Assembly: GCA_030533445.1 (NCBI GenBank)
Contig: CM060070.1
Coordinates: forward strand, 22,076,001 to 22,140,000
DNA: 64,000 nt
Reading direction: 5' to 3'
From: Cyprinodon diabolis
Taxonomy: Eukaryota > Chordata > Actinopteri > Cyprinodontiformes > Cyprinodontidae
The notes below the pieces were generated by a model. That model was not told where the DNA came from and made no database searches. It saw only the letters and a list, made by a program, of their open reading frames with translations. Positions 35,133 to 48,345 of the stretch are shown piece after piece. Each line of letters starts with the position of its first letter. Positions within the stretch are counted from its first letter, which is position 1. The position numbers and the translations under genes are program-made.

Positions 35133-35942
35133 ATGCTATATTCACACCGGAGGCACTTTGGGCAGCAGAAGCAGCCATTAATGCAAAGTCTATGGTTGAT
35201 GCGCCTCAAGGCCCATCGAAAGGTCCAGTAGCATGTTTGAAGCCGCAGGAGCAGCGCATTTTGACGCATCTGAAGCAGCACCTCATGAGCGCCTGAGCAT
35301 GTGAGGCACTTGATGCGCTCAACAAGCAGCAAATGCTGGAGTTAAAATTAAATATATGCTGCTTGATGCGCCACATCAACAAATTAGAGAAGCTGATCTA
35401 GGAGTGAGACAGATACAGCGCTGCTGATGCAGAGCATTATGATTATTACTCTAAAACAATTTATTAACGCCTAGATTAACTTAAAATGTTGAAACCTGCC
35501 AGCAAAATATGTTTGCTTTTATTACTGTGGTGCGTGCAGTTTGTACCACATACCTGAAAAACGTTAACATTTACTTCCAGCCGCCACGAACAGTAGGGGG
35601 AAAAAAAACAAAGTCATTACTTTAACACTTCTCACATTTTAAGGCAGGATTTTTTTTATCTTGATGAACTGACTGCACAGAAAATGTTTTAAGGTGGACT
35701 TTCTCGCATCAAATTGATTAAAACTGCTTTTTACCCACTTATCACAGCAAACATAGCAAAGCCACTCTCTACCATTGAACACACGAGAAGTAGAAGCATC
35801 AGATGCATCTCTACACACTTTACTAAACTTGTTCAGGAGAATCAAAGATGCTCTTGAGGTGCATCTGATGTGTGCAAGCATCAAAAATAAAGCAGCTGGC
35901 GCTATTTTGTTGCCCAAAGCGTGTCCGGTGTGATCGTAGCAT
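35133..35942. mobile_element. MITE with TCACACCGGA inverted ends (810 bp)
   Basis: The left end is ATGCTATATTCACACCGGAG plus GCACTTTGGGCA. The right end, inverted, is ATGCTACGATCACACCGGAC plus ACGCTTTGGGCA. The interior has GC-rich ATGCGCC/GCATCTGAAGCAGC text and small ORFs without a domain. It stands directly against a hAT pseudogene. I found no clear target duplication, so the superfamily is not assigned. Confidence 0.6.
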
Positions 35943-36770
35943 TTGTGTGGAAAACGAATTTGCAACCAATTGCAAAAGATTTAAAAGAAAAAATGCTGTC
36001 ACAGCAGAATATGTTCACTAAAGCCACAACAAACAACAATCTGGCAGTGAAAGCCAGCTTTGCTGTGGCTGAAGAAATCACCCAGGTTTCCATGTCTTTT
36101 TCAGAGGGAGTGTTTTTGAAGCAGAGCATGCTGAAAGTCTGTGAGCAGGTGTGTCCTGACCAGATAAAGAAAATGTCAGTTTATCAACAAACTACCTAGT
36201 GGACCAAGCCTATGAACTAGTAAATAATTTTTGCAAAACAACTGGTCAAGGAGGCAAGCAGCTGTATAGCTTTTCATTAGCTGTTGATGTTAGCACAGAT
36301 AGCACTGATACAGCCCAGTTCTCAATTTGTATGTAGGATGTAGCTGCTAAGCATGGAACCACAACAGGACAGGACATTTTTGAGGCAGTGTAGAAGTCCA
36401 TAAGTAAAAATGCATTGCCTTGGGAAACCTTGGTGGGATTAACAAGAGATGGTGCACCAGCAATTTGTGGAAAAAAGTAGGCTTGGTTGGACTAATGAAG
36501 GAGAAAAGGCAAAAAATGATCTGTCACATGACTCTGATTATGTATCATTGCATTATCCATGAAGAAACAATGTGTGGGAAGGTGCTGGGGATGGAAGACA
36601 TAGTGAATACAGTCAATTTCATTCATGCGCACGGACTGAATCACCATCTGTTCCAGCTGTTTTTGCAGGAGATGGGCTCAGATCACAGGGATGTACTGTA
36701 CCATACAGAAGTGAAATGTATGAGTGGAAACAAAGAAGTCTCTGTAACTGTCTCAGACATAGTGTCTATA
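35943..36770 (+). pseudogene. hAT-like transposase (GTF2IRD2/ZBED5-type), broken
   Basis: Conceptual reading in two frames gives successive blocks of one transposase: LSQQNMFTKATTNNNLAVKA, then ASFAVAEEIT and FLKQSMLKVCEQVCPDQ (to about 36170), then LYSFSLAVDVSTDSTDTAQF (about 36270..36330), [15 protein letters not shown] (about 36430..36470), and [19 protein letters not shown] with [15 protein letters not shown] (to about 36740). The order matches the domesticated and mobile hAT proteins related to GTF2IRD2 and ZBED5. It lacks the BED finger at the start and the C-terminal dimerisation domain, and has several stops and at least one frame change. Inactive. Confidence 0.8.
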
Positions 36771-36892
36771 TAAGAGGCCAAGTATCTTTTTATTCTAACT
36801 ATTTTCCTGTATCCCTTACAAACCTCATCTTTCCTTCTAATGTACGCCAATGAGGATGATTATTCTCATCCATATCATAACACCAGAGACGT

Positions 36893-36985
36893 CAAGGCAA
36901 GGCAAGGCAAATTTATTTGTATAGCACAATTCAGTACAAAGACAATGCAAAGTGCTTGTCATCCCACTTTGTCATCCCACTTTGT
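36893..36985 (-). repeat. LINE 3' tail, reversed
   Basis: Starts with AAGGCAAGGCAAGGCAAATT and TATTTGTATAGCACAATTCA, the inverse of the tail at 32390..32582. TGTCATCCCACTT is directly duplicated at 36957..36985. Confidence 0.65.
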
Positions 36986-39149
36986 ATAGTGGTGTAAGAT
37001 TGTTGAGATCTTTTAGCCACACTTATATTGCCAGACCGATTTATTGGTGAATGGTAAATGGCCTGTACTTATTTCTTGATTCTACGTGTTTGGTAATGGC
37101 AATCAGGCCTGAGGGTAGCTGGGAAAATTAACTCATAATTCACCCTCCAAAAAAACAAGATAACCCACTGGATTCATAAGTAGTGCTTACTAAGTATTTA
37201 ATTCCACACAGATGAGACCAAAATTAAAAAGCACCTGCCTGAAACTTTAAACATGCACTAAACATGTAATATAATTAAATGTTCCTATCTTATAGTATGA
37301 AAATATCAAAACTCAGTCTGCATTTCCACTGAACACAAACATACATGGTTGAACCTGTTTTAAACACCCATGGCACAATTCCTGTCCAAACATTATTTGA
37401 TATTGTTCTTTTTTAAAACAGAAGCATTTACTGACCTGGAGACAAATATTCTTTTACCAGCAACATACAGTACAGCACTTTGGAATTGGATTAGTGGCCA
37501 ATTTGAGTTTTATTCTTCCGCTTGTTTGATGTAGTGAATAATTTAAGGGGGGGATTTTAGAACATCTTGTTACAAATTACCAGGCTGGATGTTTACCAAT
37601 ACTGCAGCTTGTTGAGATGACACTAACACAGATGGATAATGATATAACAGTTAAATAAACTAGAGTTTCTAGGGTGTAATATAAACCCCTGTAATGAGAC
37701 AGTCCCCCACGCCGTTATTCCTAAAGGGATTCCACTCCCCTCTTCTCACAAAATGTAGGATAAAAGAACCAAATATAAGTCTGTTAATTAGGTGTCAGAC
37801 ATGAAAACCAAACATAAACAGAGACAGATTATATTACACAAGGGGATTAACTTCATTTGCAGTGTCAAAAACCAGGCAGATTTAATTTGTAGTGTTTAAC
37901 TTTCAGGGAAGTTGATTCAGGTGTGAAGATAAACTTTCTAATATTGGATATAAAATGTTTCATAACTGCTTCAGACGGAAACAAAATCCTCACTTTTTGT
38001 GATCAAACAGGCTTTGACCATCCAGTCAGTGTTTTCAAGATGCCAATTAATCATATTTAACTTTTACCTTAAAAGCTTAAGAAAATGCTAATTAACTTTA
38101 CACACATAAGAAAAAAAAACACGAGTTTAGTACTGTCTGTCCAGCACATGTTGAATGGAATTTCCTGAGCTTACAGTTTTGCTTTTATGCAAATAAAAAA
38201 ACCTCTTGACTCCCTTGACCATTGCATTAACTTTGAAACTCTATCAACTTATACGTGCTATAGGTGCCTCTTGGAATGTTATGAAGCCTGTTCATCTAGA
38301 TTTTCAACTGAAACGCACTAACACATAGACCAATAATAAAAAGTAATAAAAACGTTCAGGGAAAATCTATGTTTTCTTTTTCTTTCCATTTATTTCAGCC
38401 CAGAAGCACTGGAGGAGATAGTTCAAGAGCAGGAAAGAAAAAGAAATGCAGTAGAAAAACATAAAACCTCATCAGCCCTTATTGCTTGTCTTATTTTGGC
38501 ATCTTTTCATATTGTAAGAGCTCCTTGTGGCAAAGATCTTGGGTGAGTTAATAAAAAAATTGAGATTTAAAGAGTTGTAGCAGACAGCAAATGGCTAAAG
38601 ACACAAATAGATTCCTGGCAAGTGCACATTAGCTGATGAACATTACTCTATAATGACATCATTACGCATGATGAATCCAGTGATTTACCATACTAATGCA
38701 CTACAGGAAGTCAGAATTCGCCTAGAGGGTCTTACTACTCTGTTATGGTTTTAGAAAAATGGTTTATTTTTATGATGCACCCTATGTTTGCTGTTGCACC
38801 TATTTTTCATGCAACAAAGTGCATTTTTGATACATGCAAAGTGTTGTGCAGTTTTATGGAAATATCCTTTTCTTATGATGTTTTTTTTATCATGTAAAAA
38901 TCAAAATGATGCTACCCTACACCCTCCTTTTATGCTTCTGATTCTCTTTAACGCTTAACCTATCTCTCCAAACCGTATCAGTCCTTCCACTCAACTGTCT
39001 TTTAATGAGCCCTTGAACAGACGTTTTATAAAGTAATTTTTAGTAAGTTCTTCTTGGTATGCAATAAAGGACCCATTGCTCCAGTAAAGTCTATGTTCAA
39101 ACCCATTTCTGGAAATAGATCTGTAGCATCAGGAAACTATTATCCATCA
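36986..39149. other. Intron 2 sequence, nothing recognised
   Basis: AT-rich intronic DNA. At 37045..37060 GGTAAATGGCCTGTACTTAT resembles the start of the repeat at 30575 but does not continue. Confidence 0.5.
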
Positions 39150-41950
39150 ATATAATCCACTAACATCTTCTTTTCTTCTAAGGTTAAACTTTCAAACCAG
39201 AAATCTAAGACAGTCCGTATGATGCAATTTGATTTTAGCCCAATCAAAAAATCTGTTGCTTCTCTGTTTGCAAGTGTTGGTTCTGCTACCTCTACAATTT
39301 GTCTCAATTTCAGAACTTTTTATCAATCAATCTTCTTGACAAACCAATTCCAGCTCCGTCTTGTATATCTAACCATGCCCCGCAAAAATAAAGGTTCTTC
39401 CAAAAGACGTCCCTTTCATTCTTCTCCATTCAAAATTGGTCCAAGCTTTAAACAGATCTTTATAAAACATTGGCAAGTCATTAGAAGATATCAGTTTACA
39501 AACTGTAGTCTAAAAGCTGCAGTTGTGCTTTCTAGACGAACCAGTCCTGGTCCGCCGTCCTTTTTAGGCAAGAAAATTACAGCTTGGGGAACCCAATGTT
39601 TTTTTTATCCCCCAAAAAATTTAACATACAAGATTGAATTCTTGTGTGTTTCCAAACATGTTAATTTATGCCATATTAAATAAGCAATTAGATTATTCAT
39701 AAGCACTCTTCCTCTATAGGACGTTTGCTGCAACGGCCATTTCCATTTCCCTAACCTTCCCTCCACTTTCTCCAACTCTCCTTCCCAGTTCTATTTTTTC
39801 TGTATTTTCATACCATAAGTACAACTCAAGGTATTTCAAATCACCTCTTTTCCATTTTAAACAGCCAGGGAGTTTAGGAAGCCTTGTAAGCCAGCTTGCT
39901 GTGGCTAGAGACTCCCTCTTAGTCCAGTTAACACATGCTGCTGAAATTATGCATAATAGATCAATTTAGTTTTTTTTTTCTTGATTTCTAACAATCACAA
40001 TAATATCATCAGAATATGCAGACAAAATGAAAGACAAATCAAAACCTGGCAAAGTTAAACCATCAATATTTTATTAAATTTTATTTAACATTGGTTCAAA
40101 AGAATACAACACTCCAAGGAACAACCTTGTCAAACATCTCTTAAAAATTTAACTCAAATGGCCATTCATACTCAGTACGCTTTCAATGTCTTCATATAAA
40201 ACCATAATCTTGGCAATAAATTCATGGTTGAGACCAAACCTTTCCAGAACCTTCCAGAGGTAATGGTGCTGAACCCTGTCAAAAGCCTTTCCCTGGTCCA
40301 AAGATATCAAACCAGCACTACAACCGAATGAGCCAGAGACCTCCAAAATATCTCAAATTAGAGCTATATTATTAAGCATAGATCTGCCAGGAACACAGAA
40401 AGTTTGTGTCCAATAGATGATCTGATCAATTACTCTTTTCACTCTGTTTGCCAGCACTTTTGACAACAGTTTGTAATCTTTACACAATTAAGAAACTGGT
40501 CAGCAATTTCTATTGTCCTAAAGGTCCCATTTCTTTGGTAGCAATGTGGGAACTGCTGTCCTGAGGCTTTGTGTTTAAAGTGTGTTGACAAAGCTCTCTT
40601 GAAAAACCTTTATAACCTCAATGGAGAGGTCTGACCACAAAGCTCTAAAATTCAAATGGAGGTCCATTAATGCCAGGTGTTTTCCCCCTTCCATACTTTG
40701 CAGTGGAGTATGAACTTCATTGAGAGTTAAAGGGTCTCCCAACTCCTTGGTGAACTCCTTAGAAACCCTTCAGAAATGTTTAAACTCTCTTCATCCTCGG
40801 TGTACTCAGCGGTATACAGTTCAGCATGAAAATCTGCTGCACTTTGCCTATTTGTATGTCACCATTGGAAGTCAAAAGAACCCCTGCAGCTGATTAAAAT
40901 ATGCAAGAACTTGATTTGTCCTTTCTTTTTGTCCAACAAGAAGAAAAGCTTTGTAGGAGTGTCCATCAATGCAACTTTCTGGAATCGCAACTGAACCAAA
41001 GCTCTCTGTGTTTTTGAGCTCTGCAAGTCAGCTGAAGCAGCTTTTTTGGACTTGAGGTTTCAAAACAACCTCAATCTCGATGATAACTTGCAAAGCTATT
41101 ATTTCAGTTTAACTATGATCTCAACACTGCCTTAAAGATACAAAATTCTCTTTTCTTCAATAGTGAATCTTCCAGAAAAGACTGAATGCCTGAAAGTTGA
41201 CATCTAATAAAAAAGCAGTGTTAAAATACCAATAGGAAGATCTATGTTCAAGATTGGCAATAAAAACAATATAAGAAACCAAAGCATGATCAGAAAAACT
41301 GACAGAATGAATATTACAATCTTGGAAAATACCAAGGTTATTTCTAAAACTGTATATTCTGTCCAACCTAGAAGAGAAAAAAGAATTATCTGTACTCCTG
41401 GCTCATGTATATTGCTGTTTTTGATTATTCAGTTCTCTCCACACATCGGCTAATGAAAATACATCCGTTAAATGTTTTAGACAAGTTTTTGAAGCTGGAT
41501 GAGGTTCAAAATTATTCTTTTCCAATTTATCATTTTCTGTGCAGTTAAAATCTCCGCCAAAAAACCCCAAAACTTTCAGCACCACATTTGAATAGAACAT
41601 TTTCAAGCCTGCATAAGAAGAAAACCTTCTCCTGTCCTGTATTTGGAGCATACACATTAACAAAAACATTATAAAAACATTCATATTTTTCCTTCACCAC
41701 AATGAGGAATCTAGTGAAAAAGTTTTAGAAGTCACTAGTTTGACTTAAATGACTCAAAATAACTTCACCCCCCATTCTCTATTTCAGTCTACCTCATTTA
41801 AAAAAATATTGTGTTTTTTGAACCATTAACACATTTAAATGTTTTAATTTCATTAATTCAGACAAACTGATTCTCTTCCTTACATCTGTAGCTCCTTTTA
41901 GATTTAATGTTGAAACTTTTAAGTGGCTCGTCACCAAAGCTGTAAGGATT
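39150..41950 (-). pseudogene. Tx1/L1-type LINE ORF2, decayed
   Basis: Read on the minus strand from 41950 down, pieces of one ORF2 protein appear in order. The endonuclease comes first: VSTLNLKGA near 41920, FFGGDFNCTEND near 41550, EPHPASKTCLKHL, then DRIYSFRNN...SFSDHALVS at 41360..41280. Next is reverse transcriptase: TQTFCVPGRSMLNNIALI near 40400, SAGLISLDQGKAFDRVQHHY near 40300, QGCSLSGVLY-like text near 40105, and the catalytic AYSDDIIVIV near 40020. Last is a C-terminal piece near 39745 (RKSAYE, like RGRTLI). Many stops and frame changes make it inactive. It lies in the same orientation as negr1. Confidence 0.85.
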
Positions 41951-44900
41951 AACAGAAAAAACTAACAGGTTTCAACATATATCTTATATATATTCATATA
42001 GTGTATGTATAACTTGTATATCTTTAACATAATTGATTTCTATTATTGAGTGTTTTTCAATCTTTTTTTTAACCGATAAATCTCTTTATCAGTATAGTTT
42101 CCTTTTCTTTAAGATCTGACAGAAAAAAAAAAAACTTTCTTGCACGGAAATGGTTTCTCCAAAATTTTTTATGTTTTTTGTAACCTTAAGAAAGTGTTGA
42201 ATATTCTGTATACCATAACTTTTCTTTTGTTGATTGTGAACAACTACCTACTCTATATAGGAATTGGAATTAATGGAAATCAATTGATGAAAATGAACTT
42301 TTCGCCATACCTTCTGAGAGGAAATTAATCTTCAATAGGAGACAAGCATTAGGCATACAATACAAAGATAAGCTATCTCATTTGTTCATGCTAATTAGCC
42401 TCTTTCAAACATAGCATCTTGCCTACAAATAAAACTCGTCTATGTGGGGTACTCGCTTTTGGCTTACGGGGGTGATCATAGCTTTTTTTCAATTAATAGC
42501 ACAAAGTGTGCTTAATAAGAACCACCACACAAAGGCCTCATTTCAAACTGCTTCTTGTCAGATGGAATCAGAGACAGTCACAGTCCATGGTCTTTTTCAA
42601 CTACAAAGTATCAGCTGGTGACCAAATGACCCTTGCTATTGGAGAATGTGGATGTGTGTGTGGATGGATGGGAGGGGGGATGTGAGCTGAATAATTTGAT
42701 GTGAGGACACAGAGCTCTGCCTCCATCTGTCACTGCGACTTGATGCAGCCGTAAAGGTCAGAGTTCAAACTTTAGAACCTGGGTTGTGATTAATGGGGAA
42801 AAGCGTTTGGGAGCCAACATAGACATTCTTCTCTATCAGTAATAAGAAAGGAACTCACTTCTCAGTGGGTGTTTGGAGCTGCTCTTTACCAGACCTTTGC
42901 TAAGACATTTGTCATACCTCTCGCATGTTGGGCTTCAAAACAGAATAGACAGCTTTAGGGCCAGGATTATAGGTTATGATCAGAACTCCAGCTGTCTTTT
43001 TGAAGTGTTACCTTTAAAGTAAGATTATTTTTGCTAAACTAATATTATTTATTAATAAATTATATACTAGGACAATTATACTGGTCTAGAAGTTCAGAAA
43101 CAATAATAATATGTATAATTTTTTTTATATTTTTAAACTGTAAGTTCTCTTTGTGTAGTTCCAAAAAGAAATAAAAAACAAAATCATCGATTTTTAAGAC
43201 CTTTATTCAGTTAGAGAAAAAACAATTAGTCTCTTTTGTCCAAAGCAAACTGTTTCAATTTACATCGTAATCCTTCAAATGCCAAATATTAATATAAGAA
43301 TAGCGTAAGAAGAGAAAAAAAATGATTTGTCTCCAAAAGAGAAAGTTTACACTACTTTCCATTAACTTTTATGTATCCTTTGTCAATCTAAAATGTCACT
43401 CTTTACTGTGATTAGTGAAAAATAAATATTTTTCCCTGCCTTATCTTCCTGCTTACTGTACATAGTGTTAAAGAACATTTCAAACTTGTTTGTTAGAGTT
43501 TCAGTAGCTACAATTTGAAGGTATTGTCTGTAAATGTGGAAAGAATTGGAGAACTGCTAGCTAACTGAAAAAAAAAAAAGTGTTATTGCACAAAAAAGAG
43601 GTAGAAAAATCCAGGAATGAACAGCCTGGGAAGTTACGACTTTGGTGATTCAAAAAAAAAAAAAAAAAAAGCAAACAAACAAAAAAAAATTAATCTTTAA
43701 AATTGGAATCAAATATTTGAAACTCTTCTGTTCAGAGGATAGTGACAACGGATATTCTGAACAGATGTTTATCTTCTTTTTTATCAATCCCGTGAAAACA
43801 TCAAATTGTTAAATTATAATTAAAGAACAATGTGTTTAATAGAGAAAACTTTGGTGAAGAACAGTGTATCCCCTGATGTGGGACTTTTATCCCAATTCAT
43901 AACTTCACTGTAGCATGAAGTGACATTATAATCACCAACTAAACACTAAGATTTACACGTAGGAAAATTATTTTCAGACACTGGTACACAGATTTTTCTA
44001 TTTGATTTTAGACGTCTTTTGATGTCTTCTGTTCAATTCTTTTCCCAGAAGCTCTCTCTCTAGATGAGTGAATGATAGCATATCTTGATTCATCCATTAA
44101 GCTGAAATATTTATATTAATTTATGATTAAATCATGTGGCATACTAAGACTTTGAGTTCTCCAGAGAAGCATGAATAAGCTCAAAAGTTGTGTTGAATAA
44201 GGATCTTGAGTAGGGCTTTCCTCTTTCTATCTCTGTCTGCCGTGATTTATTTGCTTCAACAGGAGTCATTAGTCCATGGTTCAAGTACTAAGGAGGAAGA
44301 GTGATTACTCCGACTTTGTGTGTGTGCCAGATCTTTGGGTTGGTGAATGTGTTTGAATACAGCATGTGTTGGGCTTTTTTTTGTAGTTTGTATGTGTCTG
44401 GTGCCTCATTTATTCCCGAAAGAAAGACTACATCTTCAGAGCTGAACCCATAGACTGCCAGGGGAAAATTTGGACTGAACAACAGATAGGTAATATGGGG
44501 TCATTTGCAGCTCCTGGGGGCTTTTAAAAGGCCAGAGTCATAAATATTCAAAACATTGCTCATTATTAAGAACCTCACTCCTTTGCAGAATACAGATGTA
44601 ATTTCCTGCAATTTACTTACAGGGTGAGTGTCCACCAATAATGTGCTCATGCTGGAAATCAGCAACTCTCTTTTAAATAATAAGAAATCCAGTGATAATG
44701 TCTCTTTGTAAATACATCCCTTACTGCCCTACTTTAATTCTGTGAATAAAGATCCTTACTGGACTGTTAAAAAAAAGCAGGAGGGGCACTTCAACCTGAC
44801 CTACAAGCCAAGGAAGCAGGCTGAGAAAAGAAATCTCTAAAGCTCAAAGTTCTCTTTCAGTGCACCACAGGCAACAGAAGAATTTCAAGGATGAGACAAG

Positions 44901-45394
44901 TGGGTGAGATCCCGCTGCTGCTGCTGGTCTGGATTCACAGTGATGTATGCAACAGGGGCTGTAGGGCCAGAGATTGCAACCTGTGATATTTATCTGCCCA
45001 ATTAAGGCCAGCGTATATCAGAGACGTCTGCAAATGTTTCACCTTCTGGAAATCTGTTTCACAGACTCTGTTGATGAGGGTTGCATTGTATGGTAAACAC
45101 CACCTCAAGCGCTGACTGTTCTTGGATTCAAATTAAGAAGTGAGAGAACCCACTTTTCAGTTATGGTTTGCGCCTCAGCGCACCAACTGTTTAACAGCAC
45201 AAAAGCCAAGATCTCACACCACTGACTGATAAAACGACTGAATTTAGATTGTTCACACGCTCAGCCAGACTGTCACACTTTATCACAAGAAAAGCTTCTG
45301 CACACACACATAAAAACATATCATCATACATGCCATTACCAACTGAACCTTTAGACACATTTTGACTGAGGGTTTAATATTGATATGTATTCAC
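41951..45394. other. Intron 2 sequence, nothing recognised
   Basis: May include the 5' part of the LINE next to it, but no ORF1 is recognised. Poly-A runs occur at 42122..42133 and 43651..43669. The rest is AT-rich intronic DNA. ORFs at 42140..42328 and 44288..44482 have no domain. Confidence 0.45.
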
Positions 45395-46034
45395 CAGAGA
45401 TGGGATGTAACGAAGTACAAATACTTCGTTACTGTACTCAAGTAGATTTTTCTGATATTTTTACTTTACTTTACTACTTATTTTTATGGCGACTTTTTAC
45501 TTCTACTCCTTACATTTTTACACAAATATCTGTACTTTCTACTCCTTACATTTTAATAAAATTGGCTCGTTACTTTAGTTTTGAATCATTTCAATGGAGT
45601 TACCGTTATTATTTTTCATGTCATCAATACCAAATTCAATCTAATTGGATGGGAATCTACGTTGCATTTGACGCACCACTACAAGATGAATCGACAGATT
45701 CGGCGGTATTTATTCGCGGCAAATCATTGCAGCTCGGTGACGGTGGCGTTAGTATAGTAGTATGGATGACGAGATGATTAAAAATGAACACAACAGAGAT
45801 CTAGTCCTATTGGCAGACATCCATTTAAAATGTAGGCAACGGCATGAAAAAAGTGGTTTCTACTTTTACTTTTATACTTTAAGTAAATTTACAAGCCTGT
45901 ACTTTGTTACTTTTAGTTGAGTAAAGAAGTTTAATCAGTACTTTCACTTAATGGAAAAAATACCAGAGTATTTTTTAACACAAGTATCTGTACTTTTACT
46001 CAAGTACGGAAAGTGAGTACTTTTGCCATCTCTG
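45395..46034. mobile_element. Non-autonomous hAT (640 bp)
   Basis: It starts CAGAGATGGGATGTAACGAA and ends ACTTTTGCCATCTCTG. It has a perfect 8-bp target duplication, GTATTCAC (45387..45394 and 46035..46042). The ends carry many ACTTTTAC/GTACTC subterminal repeats typical of this hAT type. The ORF at 45385..45777 is not a transposase. Confidence 0.9.
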
Positions 46035-46042
46035 GTATTCAC

Positions 46043-48057
46043 ACTTTAATTAAAGCAAAATATCACAAAAATACATAATATTGGTCTAGTTTGTTATCCT
46101 CTAAACTAATTACTTTTAAGCAGGTTTGTAAAAAAAAAAAAAAGTATCCTGACAAATAATGCTTTATTTTGAGAAAAAATACAATCCTTTAAGATCATTA
46201 AAAAGGTTATCAAGTCTTCTGTCAAATTAGGTTTTCAAAAGTGAATCTTTTTCCTTAAGAGCTTGTCCTTTATTCCATGTCTATGCAGTTCAAACATCAA
46301 TATTACACTATTAGGACAGGATCAAATCCTAGACAACATAAAACTTTTGGATATTATTTTTCTACTGACTTAACCACTGTCAAATTTTAAAAAGGTACAG
46401 CATTTTTTTTTATTATTATTCTGTCATTCATCATTTCATAACTACATGAAACTATTGCTATTTAGCTAGTGGTTAAATATCTAAGTGTTTTACAAGGTGT
46501 TAATCAGCTACACGTTGTTCCATGTGAGCCTTAGCATCTTCTTTGGCATCTCTATAATTTTATCTGCCTTTTTCACAAAAAATTGCAAGAAAATATGAGC
46601 TTTAGAGAAAAAAAAGTGGGCCAACATAGGTTGGACCAACATAAGTTCTTAATAATGTGCAATAAAAATAGACATTTCCAAAAATTGAAAGAACATGTTT
46701 TACCTCATAAGACCACTGCTAAGGCCAAAATAGAAGCTGCCAGGTACTTCTCCACTCAAGCTGTATCTATTCCCTCTCTAGAGATAGAGACGTGAGAGCT
46801 GAATAGCTGACCTTTGTCCTCACTCATTTTAATTAACCGTAGCTAATATCAGCTATTTCCGTAATGAAGATGCATTAGAAAGCATAAACGCAACCTAACT
46901 CATTCACACATTTAGAAAATGCACACATTGTCAGAAGCATGTGCAAACATCAGTGATACCAAATTTGGTAGACCTAAGACAACAGCAGGATACACAAACC
47001 CCCTAAATGTAATGGGACATAATAGTGAATCTGCTTCTGTAAACCCACACATTATATTTTCCACTATAATACAATTTCACAGCACATTGTTTAAATGTTA
47101 ATCATCAACTGCTCAACTGCTTTTGGTGCACAAGTAATTTATCTCTACTTACATTACAAAAAACTAATCTTATCCCATTTAACTACAAAAAGCATGTTTT
47201 CTTTTTCATTTTGATACTAACTAATAACACATTTAGGCTACATTCACACAAAGTCCAATAAGTTATCTGCACAAAAAAAGCTTTAGTTTGAAAATGAAAC
47301 TGCTTGAAGAAGTTAAAGCTGTAATAGGCTTTGTACAGTAGTACCTACGCTATAGTGGTGGGTGGTGCTAGAGGGGAGCATTGGCATGTGTGCTGCAATC
47401 TGAAATGTCTCACAAAACTTGGGTCATGATATTATCACGATATTGCAATATCACTATATATTGCGATATTTTACCAAGCTATCAAAATGAAATGCATGGA
47501 TAAAAAAGCCAGTTCTGTATAAGTTTATCTGAATCCATGTTGTTTGGGGTTTGAGTCATTCCACATCTTCAACTGTGACCGAGTACTACAGAATTGGTGC
47601 AGTACCACACTCCAAAAGGGCTACATGGCGCTATCTACCAGAGTGGTGCAGAGGTAGCCAGTTTTACGAAATGTAGACAGTTTTGCGGCTATTTCAACTC
47701 CTAGATTCATTAAACCCAGTTTCATCTTTGGCCACACCCCCACCCCGCTTCCCCTAAAAAAAACAAAGAAAATAACTCTATCACCCAACGACATAGAAAA
47801 TGTTCATGTTTTGACCTAAGTAAAAAAAACTGTAAAATCCCTGGGATCAATATAATTATTATTTTGCATCCACCTGTAGTAAAGCTCAATCAATCAGGGG
47901 AAAAAATCATTACCACTTGTCTTCTGCTTATTAGACTGGGAATTTATTACACAGCACTTTTAGTCATGATGCTCACAAACAAGACTTTACACTAGAGTGA
48001 TATTCACATTGATATGTAGGCAATTTAGTGTAAACAAACATGTGAGAGTTCACTGGA
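46043..48057. other. Intron 2 sequence, mostly unrecognised
   Basis: At 47425..47475 there is GGGTCATGATATTATCACGA with further ATATTGC repeats, possibly the end of another hAT, but no partner end was found. The rest shows nothing. Confidence 0.45.
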
Positions 48058-48345
48058 GAGTTCAATTTAATTTATTTATATATTTATTTGATAGGGACAA
48101 TGCATATGAATGAACGCACATGACAAACACATGAATGTAAACATGTCAGATTGTAGCTAATGGCTTATTTCCACCTGTTGTCCAATGGGCAGGGGTTAGA
48201 GAAAGGTAAACAATTATAAAACGACAAAAAAGAAATGTACAGACCCTTATATACAAAAGGGGGTCACTTTACATTTACACTATTAAATTGGCACGACAAA
48301 ACACTTAACAGTTGTAACAACACCTCAAATAAAACATGGGTAAAT
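48058..48345 (-). repeat. Dispersed teleost repeat (LINE tail type)
   Basis: Contains ATTTATTTGATAGGGACAAT, TGTCAGATTGTAGCTAATGG, TTATTTCCACCTGTTGTCCA and GGTCACTTTACATTTACAC, blocks that I associate with a common fish LINE 3' region read in reverse. Limits are approximate. Confidence 0.5.

Noticed and set aside
39219..39683. 154-codon plus-strand ORF
   Set aside because: It is antisense to the decayed LINE ORF2, whose minus-strand reading shows real family motifs.
45385..45777. 130-codon plus-strand ORF
   Set aside because: It begins before the hAT end and runs through its subterminal repeats, with no transposase motif.
47425..47475. ATATTATCACGATATTGCAATATC run, considered as a hAT end
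   Set aside because: No matching inverted end or target duplication was found. It is palindromic AT-rich text and not enough to call.
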